Below, in pieces: positions 53,300-62,760 of a stretch of DNA of 64,000 nucleotides. Positions within the stretch are counted from its first letter, which is position 1; each line of letters begins with the position of its first letter. The notes beneath the pieces are model-generated. The model was given only the letters and a program-made list of their open reading frames with translations. It made no database searches and was not told the DNA's origin. Source of the DNA: Diplolepis rosae (lineage: Eukaryota > Arthropoda > Insecta > Hymenoptera > Diplolepididae); assembly GCA_030998225.1 (NCBI GenBank), contig JAPYXD010000686.1, forward strand, positions 1,860,001-1,924,000. Reading direction: 5' to 3'. The translations under genes were made by a program, and so were the position numbers.

Positions 53300-53745
53300 T
53301 AAAAAGGCAAAAAGGATTTGACAAAGGGTAGCGCAGTACAAATACTTAATGAAATAAGTATTGAATACGATTTTGCAGTACCAAAGTACAAAGTAAAATC
53401 GCTTGGAATACATCAGGAACTACCGCCATTCGACGCAAATTGCGAAATTTTTAAAGATAATTTAACCTATGCTTGTATTGGGGAACCAGCGTCCCAAAAT
53501 AAATTAGCTCAATAGAACGCAGCAGCTAAAGTCTTGGAAACACTTTCCACGAAATATATATTTTAAGAAGAGAAATTAGAAAAATGCTTAGTAACAGAAT
53601 CAAAATATCTAACAATAAGTGATAAGAGCGGTAGAAAAGCTTTACAAAAATGGACTAATGCATGTGAAAGGTGCTTTCAAAGAGGACATTTAGCTCATAA
53701 CTGGCGCAACCCTTTGCGTAATAAAAAATATAAAAATAACTCTTA
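53300..53745 (+). pseudogene. dsRNA-binding-domain ORF with a zinc knuckle
   Basis: From about 53318 the frame reads SAVQILNEISIEYDFAVPKY, KVKSLGIHQELPPFDANCEI and CIGEPASQNKLAQ, a stop at 53513, then in the same frame NAAAKVLETL. The order (QILNE....P.Y, F...C, G.(A/G)(S)..K..A(...)NAA.K.LE.L) is a double-stranded RNA-binding motif. About 60 residues later CERCFQRGHLAHNWRNP resembles a Gag zinc knuckle whose last Cys is Trp. At least one more stop (TTTTAAG at 53563) lies between. A dsRBD beside a knuckle is unusual. It may be the Gag or an accessory ORF of an element, or a viral gene. Confidence 0.5.
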
Positions 53746-53929
53746 AAAATTATCACTAATCTACGACATTATAAAATCTTACGTCATGAAATGTATTAAT
53801 TAGGTGTGAAAGATATTGATTTATTTGGGTGTATGGCAAAATCATATGTAACCAGTACTGAAATTTTTGATTTTTTCAAAAAATTATTTTCAAAAACACA
53901 AAAGTAGTGCTCAATTCCTCCATTTTGAT

Positions 53930-54130
53930 TGGATGTGGCTGGTTAACGAACATGTCCTTACTTTTTCGGCTTCGATAAAGTGTACCAAATTCTATCGATA
54001 GTTATGCCACACACGACCTACAGACAGACAGACAGACAGACAGACACTTTCGTAAAAACCATTTTTTCTGACTCAGGGGGTCTCAAAACGTAAAGATTTG
54101 ATGAAAATTTCGAAAGTCATTTTTCACATA
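53930..54130 (+). repeat. Dispersed retroelement 3' end with (GACA)n
   Basis: (CAGA)n at about 54012-54042, then CACTTTCGTAAAAACCATTT, GACTCAGGGGGTCTCAAAAC, AAAGATTTGATGAAAATTTC. A shorter relative is at 18955-19080. This GACAGACAGAC...GGGGGTCTCAAAACGT layout is a common 3' end of insect LINE-type repeats as I recall it. Confidence 0.55.
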
Positions 54131-54316
54131 AAACCAATACCTTCTCATCCATGATGAGAATGTAAAAAACTATGTGATAATTTATAACAAAAATTATGAT
54201 GTTAAAACAATGTAAAATTTTTAATGATAATCGAGCTAGTATGTTAATATTGAAATGTATTAAATAATAAAATGCAAAAAAGAAAAAAATACAAATTGTA
54301 AAACAAAACGCCGAAA

Positions 54317-54459
54317 CGAATGTTATATTCAATTTACCTATTGTTATTATATCAGAAATAGAAATTCAATCTATCTCTTCCAAACATAATCTGATATATT
54401 TTTCTTCCGAAGATTCGATCACGGAAGCTTTGCCCCCGCGCTCGAACTGAGGGGGGAGG
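54317..54459 (+). pseudogene. Retrotransposon ORF end and polypurine tract
   Basis: A frame reading FNLPIVIISEIEIQSISSKH and EDSITEALPPRSN ends at a TGA at about 54448. The purine run TGAGGGGGGAGG (54448-54459) directly precedes the TG of the LTR. This is the standard arrangement at the 3' end of an LTR element: the tract primes plus-strand DNA synthesis. The rest of the element's coding region is not attached. Confidence 0.7.
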
Positions 54460-55174
54460 TGTCACGTCCCGTGACGTATTTGAATGTACTATAGGCACAG
54501 ACTAGGTCTAGAGAAAAATCTGGGGAAATTACTAAAAGAGAGAGAAAACCAACTATTGTAAAGAGAGGTATTACTACGTCACACACATCGGGAGACTGCG
54601 CAATGCGTGACGTCACCAAAAAATATAATATAAAAAGGACACGCCGCCGTAGGTAAAACTAGTCTTGTGAGCAGAATTTAAGTGCGGAAAATTTCTAACA
54701 ACTAAAAAGGATCCTCAGCGTGAGATAATTGTACCGTGCAGTTTACTAGTGTGAAGACCCGAGAGTCAGAAATTAATCGCGGTCCGTTTTCAAATACTTG
54801 AAAAGATTTTAGAGTTAGTGTCTAAGGGAGATAATATTGCTGTCTTCCTAACACCAATTGGATTATATTGCTGTCTTCCTCACACCAATTGGATTATATT
54901 GCTGTCTTCCTCACATCTGTGCGGATTAATTAAAAGGGAACCATTCGACCAAGTCAACAACAGGTACCTTACTTCTCTCTCTATCTTCTGTCTTTTTCCA
55001 ACCAACCAGCCTATGCCTCCAATTATAAACCAACTGTATCAACATTTTTATAATTTCCAATTTATTATTATTTTAATAAATTTAATTTGTATTATTCAAT
55101 AATCATTGTGTCCTTCATTGACTTATCCTCATCCCTAAGCGAGGATCACTCGATCGCAGGTCAATCTTATTACA
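54460..55174 (+). repeat. LTR (3' LTR of a Gypsy-like element)
   Basis: Starts TGTCACGTCCCGTGACG right after the polypurine tract. TATA-like ATATAATATAAAAAGGACAC at about 54625 with a likely RNA start near 54660. A 31-bp unit (ATTGCTGTCTTCCTCACACC...) occurs three times at 54838-54915. Most likely end is ...CTTATTACA at 55174. No second LTR of this family lies in the window, so the target duplication cannot be checked. It is a different family from 62434-62700. Confidence 0.75.
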
Positions 55175-55234
55175 AGCGTCGCTGACTGGTACTGTAGATT
55201 TCTCCCTATTTTATTTATTTTTTTATGAACATTT

Positions 55235-56435
55235 TTCGTGTAACATTCCGTGTCCTCCCTTTTTAGATTTTTCAGCGTCCTCGATGACACGGAAGGTGGT
55301 ATATTAAGCAATTCGGATTTGAGATTTAGTATTTTCTATTTGTACTCGAATCTCGGGGGTGTTTACTGGTATTAAGTATTGTAGTTGCCTTGGTGCTTCT
55401 TGTTCTTTTGCAGCTATTTTTGGGTTTTGGAAATATTTTAGGATTGAATTTTTTCCAAAATAAATCATAATTATTATTTTTATGATTATTATTGCACTAA
55501 ATCCTCCTGTCCAATATTTATTATGTATTTCTTCATTAAAATTTTGCTCTTCGAATTCTGTCAGTTGTTCTTCTATGGTGGAAAGTGATTCGTCTGTGTG
55601 GAGCCTTTCCCAATTCCCTATGTGAGATTTTTCCCACGTAAGGGTTTTATTTTAGGAAGTTGTTGAATTGTGTCCAACTTTAGAAGAATTTCAGTTATAT
55701 TGAAAGAAAAATTAGGGTTGAAAATATATTCTTCTGTCCTTTTGTTAATCTGAGTTCGGGTTAGGGTGGTATATTTCGTTCTCGCAGTACATCCTGTACC
55801 TAGTCGAAGTAGTCCTGAATTGCTGAGTTAACCTTTTTCCAATCTTCCTTTTATGCAGTTAATGCTTGTTGGCTCTGGATTTTTTGTTAAATAAATCTAG
55901 ATAGATAACGAAGGAATGTAGTTCCAATACATTTCTTCTTCTGCCTTCATTCTGATGTCTCAAAGGTGAATAGTATCCTTTGATGGTCTGATTGACATCA
56001 GACACTCGCATGAGGTAGTTGTGGAAACTTCATGCTTGAGCTGGGTGTTTTCTCAAATAGTGTTGTTAATATATTCTTCAATTCTTCGTAAATGTTTTCG
56101 ATTTGTTTGACTTTTACATTTAATAGGTCTACTCTAACTTCACTTCTGCAGTCTTCCTCTATGGATTGGTCTAAACATGTTGAATATACGTTTTTTATGT
56201 CGGTTGATATGTTTTTAGATTGGAGGTGATCTTGCAGGTGCTGTGGGTCAATATATACGACAATCCTCCAATATGTACTGGTAATACGTAAGGGCTCTAC
56301 TTTGGCATAAATTAATCCATGGTTGTTTCTCAACGGTTGAATTTCGTATTGTGTTGGGGTGATTGGCGTTGCAAAAATGACAATCAAGATCCAGGTCCAT
56401 TTTGCTCGGCCTTGGGTCAAGTGTTGTTGGTCCAT
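55235..56435 (-). pseudogene. Errantivirus env (F-like) of the second Gypsy family
   Basis: Minus strand. From 56435 the frame is open for 145 codons: hydrophobic signal-like TWILIVIFATPITPTQYE, YEIQPLRNNHGLIYAKVEPL, STYWRIVVYIDPQHLQDHLQ. LIY.KV...(R/K).....W...(V)Y(I/L)D is the usual start of errantivirus Env. Downstream, in broken frames to 55235, are NSGLLRLGTGCTARTKYTTL and FNPNFSFNITEILLKLDTIQ, the C-terminal half. The cleavage and fusion peptide region is lost or unrecognisable. Env of these elements resembles baculovirus F proteins. This copy is not functional. Confidence 0.7.
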
Positions 56436-56504
56436 TCTGCTACTGGATGACGTTGCATATCAGAAAATATATATAAGTACTTTTCAAGATAAGTTATTTC
56501 ATAT

Positions 56505-56735
56505 TAATTCATATTTTATCGTGAATTTCCTTAAAATTTCAACATAATTTAAGAATCCCATGGAGTCTGTTCTGCATTTCTTTTTTTGGTAACTTGCTAC
56601 GTGGGAAGGCTCGTCGTAGTAATGATCCATTGCAGTTGATTTCCTGAATCGGTATGGAATATTTATATTAGAATTTATTGTACTGATAGGGGGGTGTATA
56701 TCCGCATTTAAAACATTTCTTAAAGCTTTTTGTTG
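56505..56735 (-). pseudogene. Second copy of the unidentified conserved ORF
   Basis: Matches 43275-43510 at the protein level (see there): PPISTINSNINIPYRFRKS, AMDHYYDEPSHV, and YVEILRKFTIKYEL after frame changes. It lies between the truncated MITE and env on the minus strand. Its presence in two places indicates it belongs to the repeated element family. Confidence 0.55.
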
Positions 56736-56782
56736 AAAAAGATGATGTAGTATGATTATTAATTTTTCTCATTTTATATGAA

Positions 56783-57255
56783 TACGCTGTATCGTAAAGC
56801 TATCGTAAAGCTATCGTTAACTGATAATTTAAATATGCAATAATTTTATTTATTCACACTAAAAAATTAAAAAAACATAATACCTGTCATTGAATACAGT
56901 GCAGTGGTTCATCACTTTCCATGTCTTCACCGTCAGGATTGACTATTTGTTAGAGTGAGATGGAAGTATAGTTGTGTATCACTCCAACCAATGGTCAACT
57001 TTAACGGTGGAGACGTTCCACAAAAGGTGAACCACTGCACTGTCTTCAATGACAAATATTATGTTTTTTTTTAATTCTTTAGTGTAAATAAATAAAATTA
57101 TTGCATATTTCAATTACCAGTTAACGTTATTTTTAACGTAGAATAAGGATAAAAATATTTTGAATGTTTATTTTGCCTCATTCACGAGTTATAATGCTGC
57201 TTTACTATAGCTTTACGCTAAAGCGTAAAGCTACCATTCAGCCAATTCGCTAGGG
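56783..57255. mobile_element. Truncated copy of the palindromic MITE
   Basis: Same family as 39473-40048: GTCTTCACCGTCAGGATTGA, GTGCAGTGGTTCATCACTTT, and the right end ...GCCAATTCGCTAGGG at 57255. The left outermost 30 bp are missing. It is inserted in the minus-strand pol between LGL and SGYYRRF. Confidence 0.85.
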
Positions 57256-58430
57256 TAAGCCTAAAAATTGTTTATCATTTTTCTGTGTTTTTGGGACTGG
57301 AAAGTTTTTTGCAGCTATTATCTTTTTTGGATCTGGACGTACTCCATTTTTATCAATTATATGACCCAAATATCCTACTACGGGTCATAAAAATTTGCAT
57401 TTATCTGGTTGTAAATGGACATTTGTTTTTCTAAGTGTTTCTTCTAAATTGTTTTCTTTAATTTTGTGCTCTTTTAGAGTATTTGCATATATAACTATGT
57501 CATCAAGATATACAAAAAGTTTCGTTCCGATTAATTCAGTTAATGTTAAATTCATCAATATTTGAAATGTGGCTGGTGCTGTTTTTTAACCGAAATGCAT
57601 CCTATCGAATTCGTAATGACCGTGAGGTATAAAAAATGCGGTTTTATGCGAGTCTTTTGGGTCAATTTTTATATGGTGAAAACCAGTAGCTAAATCAAGA
57701 ACCATTCTCCATTTTATTTTTCCTTGAGAATCAGGTTCTTTCTGAACTATCCACACTGGAATGTTATATGGTGATTGTGAGAGCTGGATTATTTTATTTT
57801 TTAATAATATATCGACTTGTCTTGTAATTTTTTCTTTGTGAAGTGGGGGATTCTATATTGTCTTGAAAGAATTGGAGCGTCATCTACAGTAGGAATTGAA
57901 TGTTGTGATACATTACTAGCTTGAAGTGGTTCTCCTGGGATTTGAAAACTCTCTGCATTATTCTTAATTAATTTTTCTACATGTTCATATTCATCTTGAT
58001 TTAAATGGTCTAATCGAAGCAGTTTTCTAATACATTCTACTCCGTCTTCGTCTGTTACATTATAAAATTTGCATGAGTTAATTAGGAAATTGTCAGTTCT
58101 CAAAAAGTTATTTAATATTTTACTTGATAAATCCTCGTAATTTGTTTGTTTAAAATTATGTGAATTTTATATTTGTTTATAACATTCTTGTTCTTCAAAA
58201 TCTTCTCAATTAACTATTGGGACACATAATGTTATTCGTATTCGATTTGTATTTGCAAATTTTAAATAAGCTTTTCCCTTGTGATTTTCTACAACTGCGT
58301 CTCCTACGTAAACGCCATCTTGGATATGTAATCGAGGTACATACCCTTCACTCTTTACTGTATTTTTTATGTTAGCCTAAAATGTTGTAACTGTTCGAGC
58401 TGGAATAGTAAATGTTGAGATGGTTCACCA
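57256..58430 (-). pseudogene. Gypsy pol: protease-RT linker and RT
   Basis: Minus strand from 58430: FTIPARTVTTF, VPRLHIQDGVYVGDAVVENH, GKAYLKFANTNRIRI, then LDHLNQDEYEHVEKLIKNNA and IPTVDDAPILSRQYRIPHFT, which is the RT start. RT palm and active site are present but decayed: FVYLDDIVIYANTLKEHKIK, HLQPDKCKFL, VVGYLGHIIDKNGVRPDPKK, KQFLGL, where the MITE cuts in. Many frame changes and stops. The YLDD box is intact as text. Confidence 0.8.
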
Positions 58431-61385
58431 TAGCATGAAACCATTTTTGCTTTGATTAAGAAAAACTATTATCAACTCAAAATTTTTTTTTTAGTCCTTG
58501 CAGTTCATAACAAAATAGTAATTTTATGATTATTATCGAATTAGTAAATAATTATTTCCCACTTATATTTTTTTTTATTTTAAAATTTTGATAAATATTA
58601 TTTCAGAACAAAATAGAGAAAAACACAACAAGAAAAAAATATATACGCTTTTATACTAATTTTTTTTTTAGAATTTAAGTATTATTTATTTATAATTGTA
58701 TAAAAAGATTCTATGCACGATTACGGTGCCGCTCAGAGAAACGAACTCATCCTTTGTGAGCAAAGGATCACTTCGTTTGGTGAGGCGTTGAGACGGCCCA
58801 GCCCCGAGTATCCGCCTTTTGCGACGAAACGGGGGTATAATCCGCGAAACTAAGGCCACTTTAGGAACAAGTAGATTCCCACGAGACTCGCACAGAAGAA
58901 TTGCGATGTCTCGTTAAGTATTCACACAGTTATTAACGATTCTCTTCCAAACCGGAAGTGAACGCGGCGAGAACGAAGTAGTCTGGTTTTCACAGACATT
59001 TTCGTTCGTATTCCCAGCGAGCGCCACACCAACCTGTGGTTGCTGCCACACGACTAATTACTCATGTCAAGCAACGTGTGGCATCGTTCGCTGGATGGAC
59101 GGGCGTCCATCGCCCACATTTATTTTTTTTTTATGGTTAGTTTTTATAGGTTTGTTAATTATTGCTAATAAATAGAAATAAATAGTTATGCAAATACAAC
59201 AATTATAAATAAACAGAATTATCATTGCATCATGAAAAGACATAAATAATCAAATATTATAAATGAAGATAACTATTGTCACGTGGCAAATTTAGTTAAT
59301 ATTAAATACAATAAACAAGTATAGTTACAATTTGAACAAGAAATGACAAAAGGTTAGCATTGATTATTTGAAAATAATCTCGACTGGTAAAAAAATCAGC
59401 AAAATGCCAAATTTGCAACTGAACAATGCGTGACCATCTGATCATTTCCCTTATTTAAATGCTCATTTTTGTTTTTGAGATTTCTCAGCATGTAATAGTA
59501 ATCTCTTCAATCTTTCTTGGGAAATTTTGAATCTTCTCACAACGTTCAAACCTTCATACACCGTTGTCCAATGCGAGCCCGCGCTTACGCAATTAGCACG
59601 CGCCAAGCTGGAGGTGAGATGGGGGAAAGGCTTTCTCCTCGTCATCGCGTAGCATGCTTTCTCTTATCAACGCATACCAATTTTTGAACACTTCTACAAG
59701 ACGAAATATCCAACAATTTGGAATTTGAAGAACGCCATTATGATCGCGAAAATGCCAGCTTTCTCCTGATACCGATTTCCAACCCGAAAACGGTCGCAAA
59801 AAGGAGGAAAACATCGTGTATAAAAATCTTAATTTATTAATTTAATTGGACGTAATCGCGGTCGTTAATTCAGGCGCGCGCAAGTTAATTAAGGGGGGAA
59901 ATTGATTGAGAGGTGGAAATCCGAGGCGATGTGCTTGATTGCAGATCCTCGAAAATCAGTCCGGTTCCGCACCTGCAAAAGGTGAGGACTTGTCGCTCGT
60001 CGCAGCGATTTCTTTTTCTGGACGATATCTCAGGTTAGAGCTCATAGTCAGGTGACGTGCATTTTAGCATCACCGCACCTGACTATTAGAGAATCTAATC
60101 GTGTATGTTTTCCCGTCCCCTTTTTCAGATAGGGATTTACAGGCTCCAGTTTTTATTTTTGGTTTTTTTAAATTTATTTGTCTCAGGCGCGTTTTGTTTT
60201 AAAATTTAGTCTGGGTTTTTTCTCGGTAGTTATTTCCGACATCGGCGGGTTACCACGGGATAAATTTTATTCTGATTTAAGCGGATTCGTCCTCCAATTC
60301 TTGAGCAACTAGTACCCGTTGACTCACCTCAGAGTGAGAAATTGGGAACGTTGCTCTCCTTTTAAGATTATTTTTCTTTCTTAACTAAAATTGTTGATCA
60401 GTTGCCGTAGCCCTTAGGGCACTTTACCTGTGAGGCAAAATATTTTATATTTTTTTTTTACTCTTGCGAGTTTATTTGTTGATCATGTGCCGTAGCCTCT
60501 CGGGGCGCTTTACCTGGGAGACAACATTCTCGTTTTTCCTATTTTCTTTATTTTATTTTAGTTTTATGAAATCAATTGTGGATCTAGTGCCGTAGCCCCT
60601 TAGGGCACTTTACTAGTGAAACGTTCTTCCTTACCTTCAGAGAATTGGAACATGAATCCGCCGGTATTACGGGTATTTTGCGGGAGGATATTTTTTTTTG
60701 TTGTTCTTTGAAAATTAAGAAGTTGAACGCATCTTCCTGTGCACATGATGATAATACCTGTAAGTGTAAGCCAGGGTGCTTCTAGTCACTACAGGGCTCT
60801 GATGCCGTAAATTGGAAGATTTCTTTAATTTTCAATGTGGGTCGATAAATAAAATTTTTTGTCTTTTGGAGTTTCGCAGGGTGGGAAACATGAATGTAAA
60901 GTATACTAAATTGAAGTTGAAATGAGCCTGGAAGTCAACCATAATGTTATTTTAAGATGTAGGGAAAACCCAAAAATTAAACCGTGTATTTGAAGGCGCA
61001 ACTGCGCGAAATCTTGGTGCTTGCTAATTGACGTTTTTTTTATGGTTTTTAGATTCTCAAAAATCAAATATCACGGGCAATATATCCGACGATTCCTCCG
61101 TTTTATTTTGCTCATTCGGAAAAACTGAAAATCGTGAGTTTCTTTGCTGTTCTCACTCTTAAAATAAAGAATAAAAGCTCGCGAAATTTTCACCCTTCGT
61201 GTGACCCACATGTAGATTTTGAAAGGACAATTTTGGTCTAAAATAGGGCAAAGTTGCCTTTCCAAAACTCAGGAAATTGATATAATTAGAAATTGCAGAT
61301 TTGAAATTTAAAATCAGAATCTAAAAGCGAAACTTTTGACCAAATCGGGCAAAAATAACTTGATAAATTTTTAAAAATTGATAAA
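58431..61385. other. 2.9-kb insertion splitting the Gypsy copy
   Basis: Protease ends at 61386 and its linker resumes at 58430 (minus strand), so the DNA between is an insertion. It has a CpG-rich part at 58720-59110 with hairpins (CCTTTGTGAGCAAAGG), a CpG-rich part at 59850-60120 including TAGTCAGGTG...CACCTGACTA, and a triple repeat at 60393-60623. ORFs at 59463-59814 (minus) show no domain. Terminal repeats were not found. It may be an LTR element or solo LTR with flanks, but I cannot prove it. Confidence 0.5.
60393..60623 (+). repeat. Three spaced copies of a 46-bp hairpin unit
   Basis: Units at 60393-60438, 60478-60524 and 60578-60623: TTGATCA.TTGCCGTAGCCC, then TTAGGGCACTTTACCTGTGA and GGCAA. 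The core CCCTTAGGG is self-complementary. Between units are T-rich spacers of 40-55 bp. The units are conserved better than the spacers. Confidence 0.7.
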
Positions 61386-61859
61386 TTAAAGATCGTAAAG
61401 GTCGAAATGTTTCAATGTATTGGTAGATTTAAACGGGTAACAGTGGTTCTCAATTTCTAAGCATTTTGAAGTATAGTTTATATTCACACTATTATCTTGA
61501 AAAAATTCTAATCCTGATACTCCATCTTCTTCTACTGGGACTTCATTCGGAATAATGTTAAATATCGTTGGATAACCGAAAAGGTTCATTTTTACCTATC
61601 CTAATGTGTGAAGTGGTAAGTCATTAATTCCTGTAAGTTTTAATAGGGTTTGGCTATTTATTGGTACTTCAGGGTTGAGAACCTTTTGTTTAATTAAATT
61701 TCGAGCAGCACCAGTATCTATCAACATGTGTGTTGGATTTTTTAAACCTTCCGTTGATATTGTAATTGATGAAATTAAAGTGGACTTTGAAATATTAATT
61801 GTCGTTGTTGTATGATCGTTAGAAGTGGATGCCAATGGTTCTCGATTTATGCTTTCCAC
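61386..61859 (-). pseudogene. Gypsy protease
   Basis: Minus strand from 61859. TTINISKSTLISSITISTEG leads to MLIDTGAARNLIKQKVLNPE with the aspartic protease active site DTGA. Then LKLTGINDLPLHTLG, a stop, FGYPTIFNIIPNEVPVEEDG, VSGLEFFQDNSVNINY (the second conserved protease motif, usually ILG.(D/E)). It follows the gag zinc knuckle and is cut at 61386 by the 2.9-kb insertion. This is the best-preserved protease of the second Gypsy family; the + copy at 36 kb has lost it. Confidence 0.75.
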
Positions 61860-62368
61860 AGTGCAACCGTGCTGGGAAGACCTTTGAAGTTTTCCTGATG
61901 AGGTGTTTGTAATTGCTTATTTGGTCGTATCTTGCAGTCTTGTACTAAATGACCAGGTTTTTTGCAATAACTGCAAATTACTTCAGTAGATCTTGAATTT
62001 TGATGAGTGTCATCATTTCGTAAAAATCTATTTTCATATGGCTTACTTCGATTTTGGATGTATCCTGAGTTAAAGTTTTTGTACTGTCCTGGATTCAATT
62101 GTCTATTATTATTAACATTGTCATTATTATTACACAAATTGCTAGAGAAATTATTGTTATTGTTGTATCTTTGTTGTAATAAAGTATAATTATTGTTCCT
62201 ATAATTGTTATTACTATTTTGAAAAAAATGATTGTTGTTATTATTAAAATTATAATTTTTATTTCTTAAAAAATTGTTATTTGGAAAATTATTGTAATTG
62301 TTTCTTGCAAAATTATTATTACTTCTTTGACCATTGAAATTACAATATCTTTGTTTGTTAGGATACAT
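61847..62368 (-). pseudogene. Asn-rich Gag C-terminus with zinc knuckle
   Basis: Minus strand ATG 62366-62368 opens 173 residues. About 110 are Asn/Tyr/Phe/Arg-rich (repeats like NNNYRNNNYTLLQQRYNNNN), then VICSYCKKPGHLVQDCKIRP, a CCHC knuckle. The frame overlaps the protease start by a few codons, as Gag and Pro do in Gypsy elements. The N-terminal capsid part of Gag is missing: only about 60 bp separate this ATG from the LTR. A low-complexity Asn-rich Gag may be disordered. Confidence 0.7.
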
Positions 62369-62433
62369 ATAATTTTGTTATTTATCATTAAAAACTGCAT
62401 CTTGAGTTTTATATTGTAATTATTAAAAGCAAG

Positions 62434-62700
62434 TGTCAGGGTTCGGTACAATTAAACACTATGGCTTCTCGTTGAATTGACGTTGGGTGATTTATTTAGC
62501 ATTAGTATTGCGCTGAGATAATATATAAAAGTAAATACCGACAATGAATACTCGTGTATTTATACAACTATCCTTTTAGGATGATGGATGCCAACTGACT
62601 CTACCTCGGTGTCAGTGTCTCCAGAACGTGGGATTTTTCGGCCCCCACCACGTTCCCATCTGGGAGAAACACATGCAAACGTGGCGTGTCAGTGTGTCGG
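62434..62700 (-). repeat. 5' LTR of the minus-strand Gypsy copy (partial)
   Basis: The inner edge reads TGTCAGGGTTCGGTAC on + (the LTR's CA end on minus). On the minus strand there is a TATA box (TTGTATAAATACACGAG at about 62550-62566), a likely RNA start about 25 bp on, and an AATAAA signal at about 62497. The outer edge is not clear. It may extend to about 62760, where a GC-rich stretch with ACGTGGTGGGGGCC ends. Gag follows within 70 bp. Confidence 0.6.
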
Positions 62701-62760
62701 CTCTGCTACACGCTGCGGTCACCAGCTTCGTGTAAAGCCGAAGGTGCACGAAAACGGACT

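Noticed and set aside
41096..53745. A complete endogenous chuvirus
   Set aside because: Only glycoprotein-type sequence is recognised; no polymerase (L) gene is seen, and the neighbours are retrotransposon genes.
59463..59814. Two overlapping minus-strand ORFs (60 and 73 codons)
   Set aside because: No start context, no domain, no conservation evidence.
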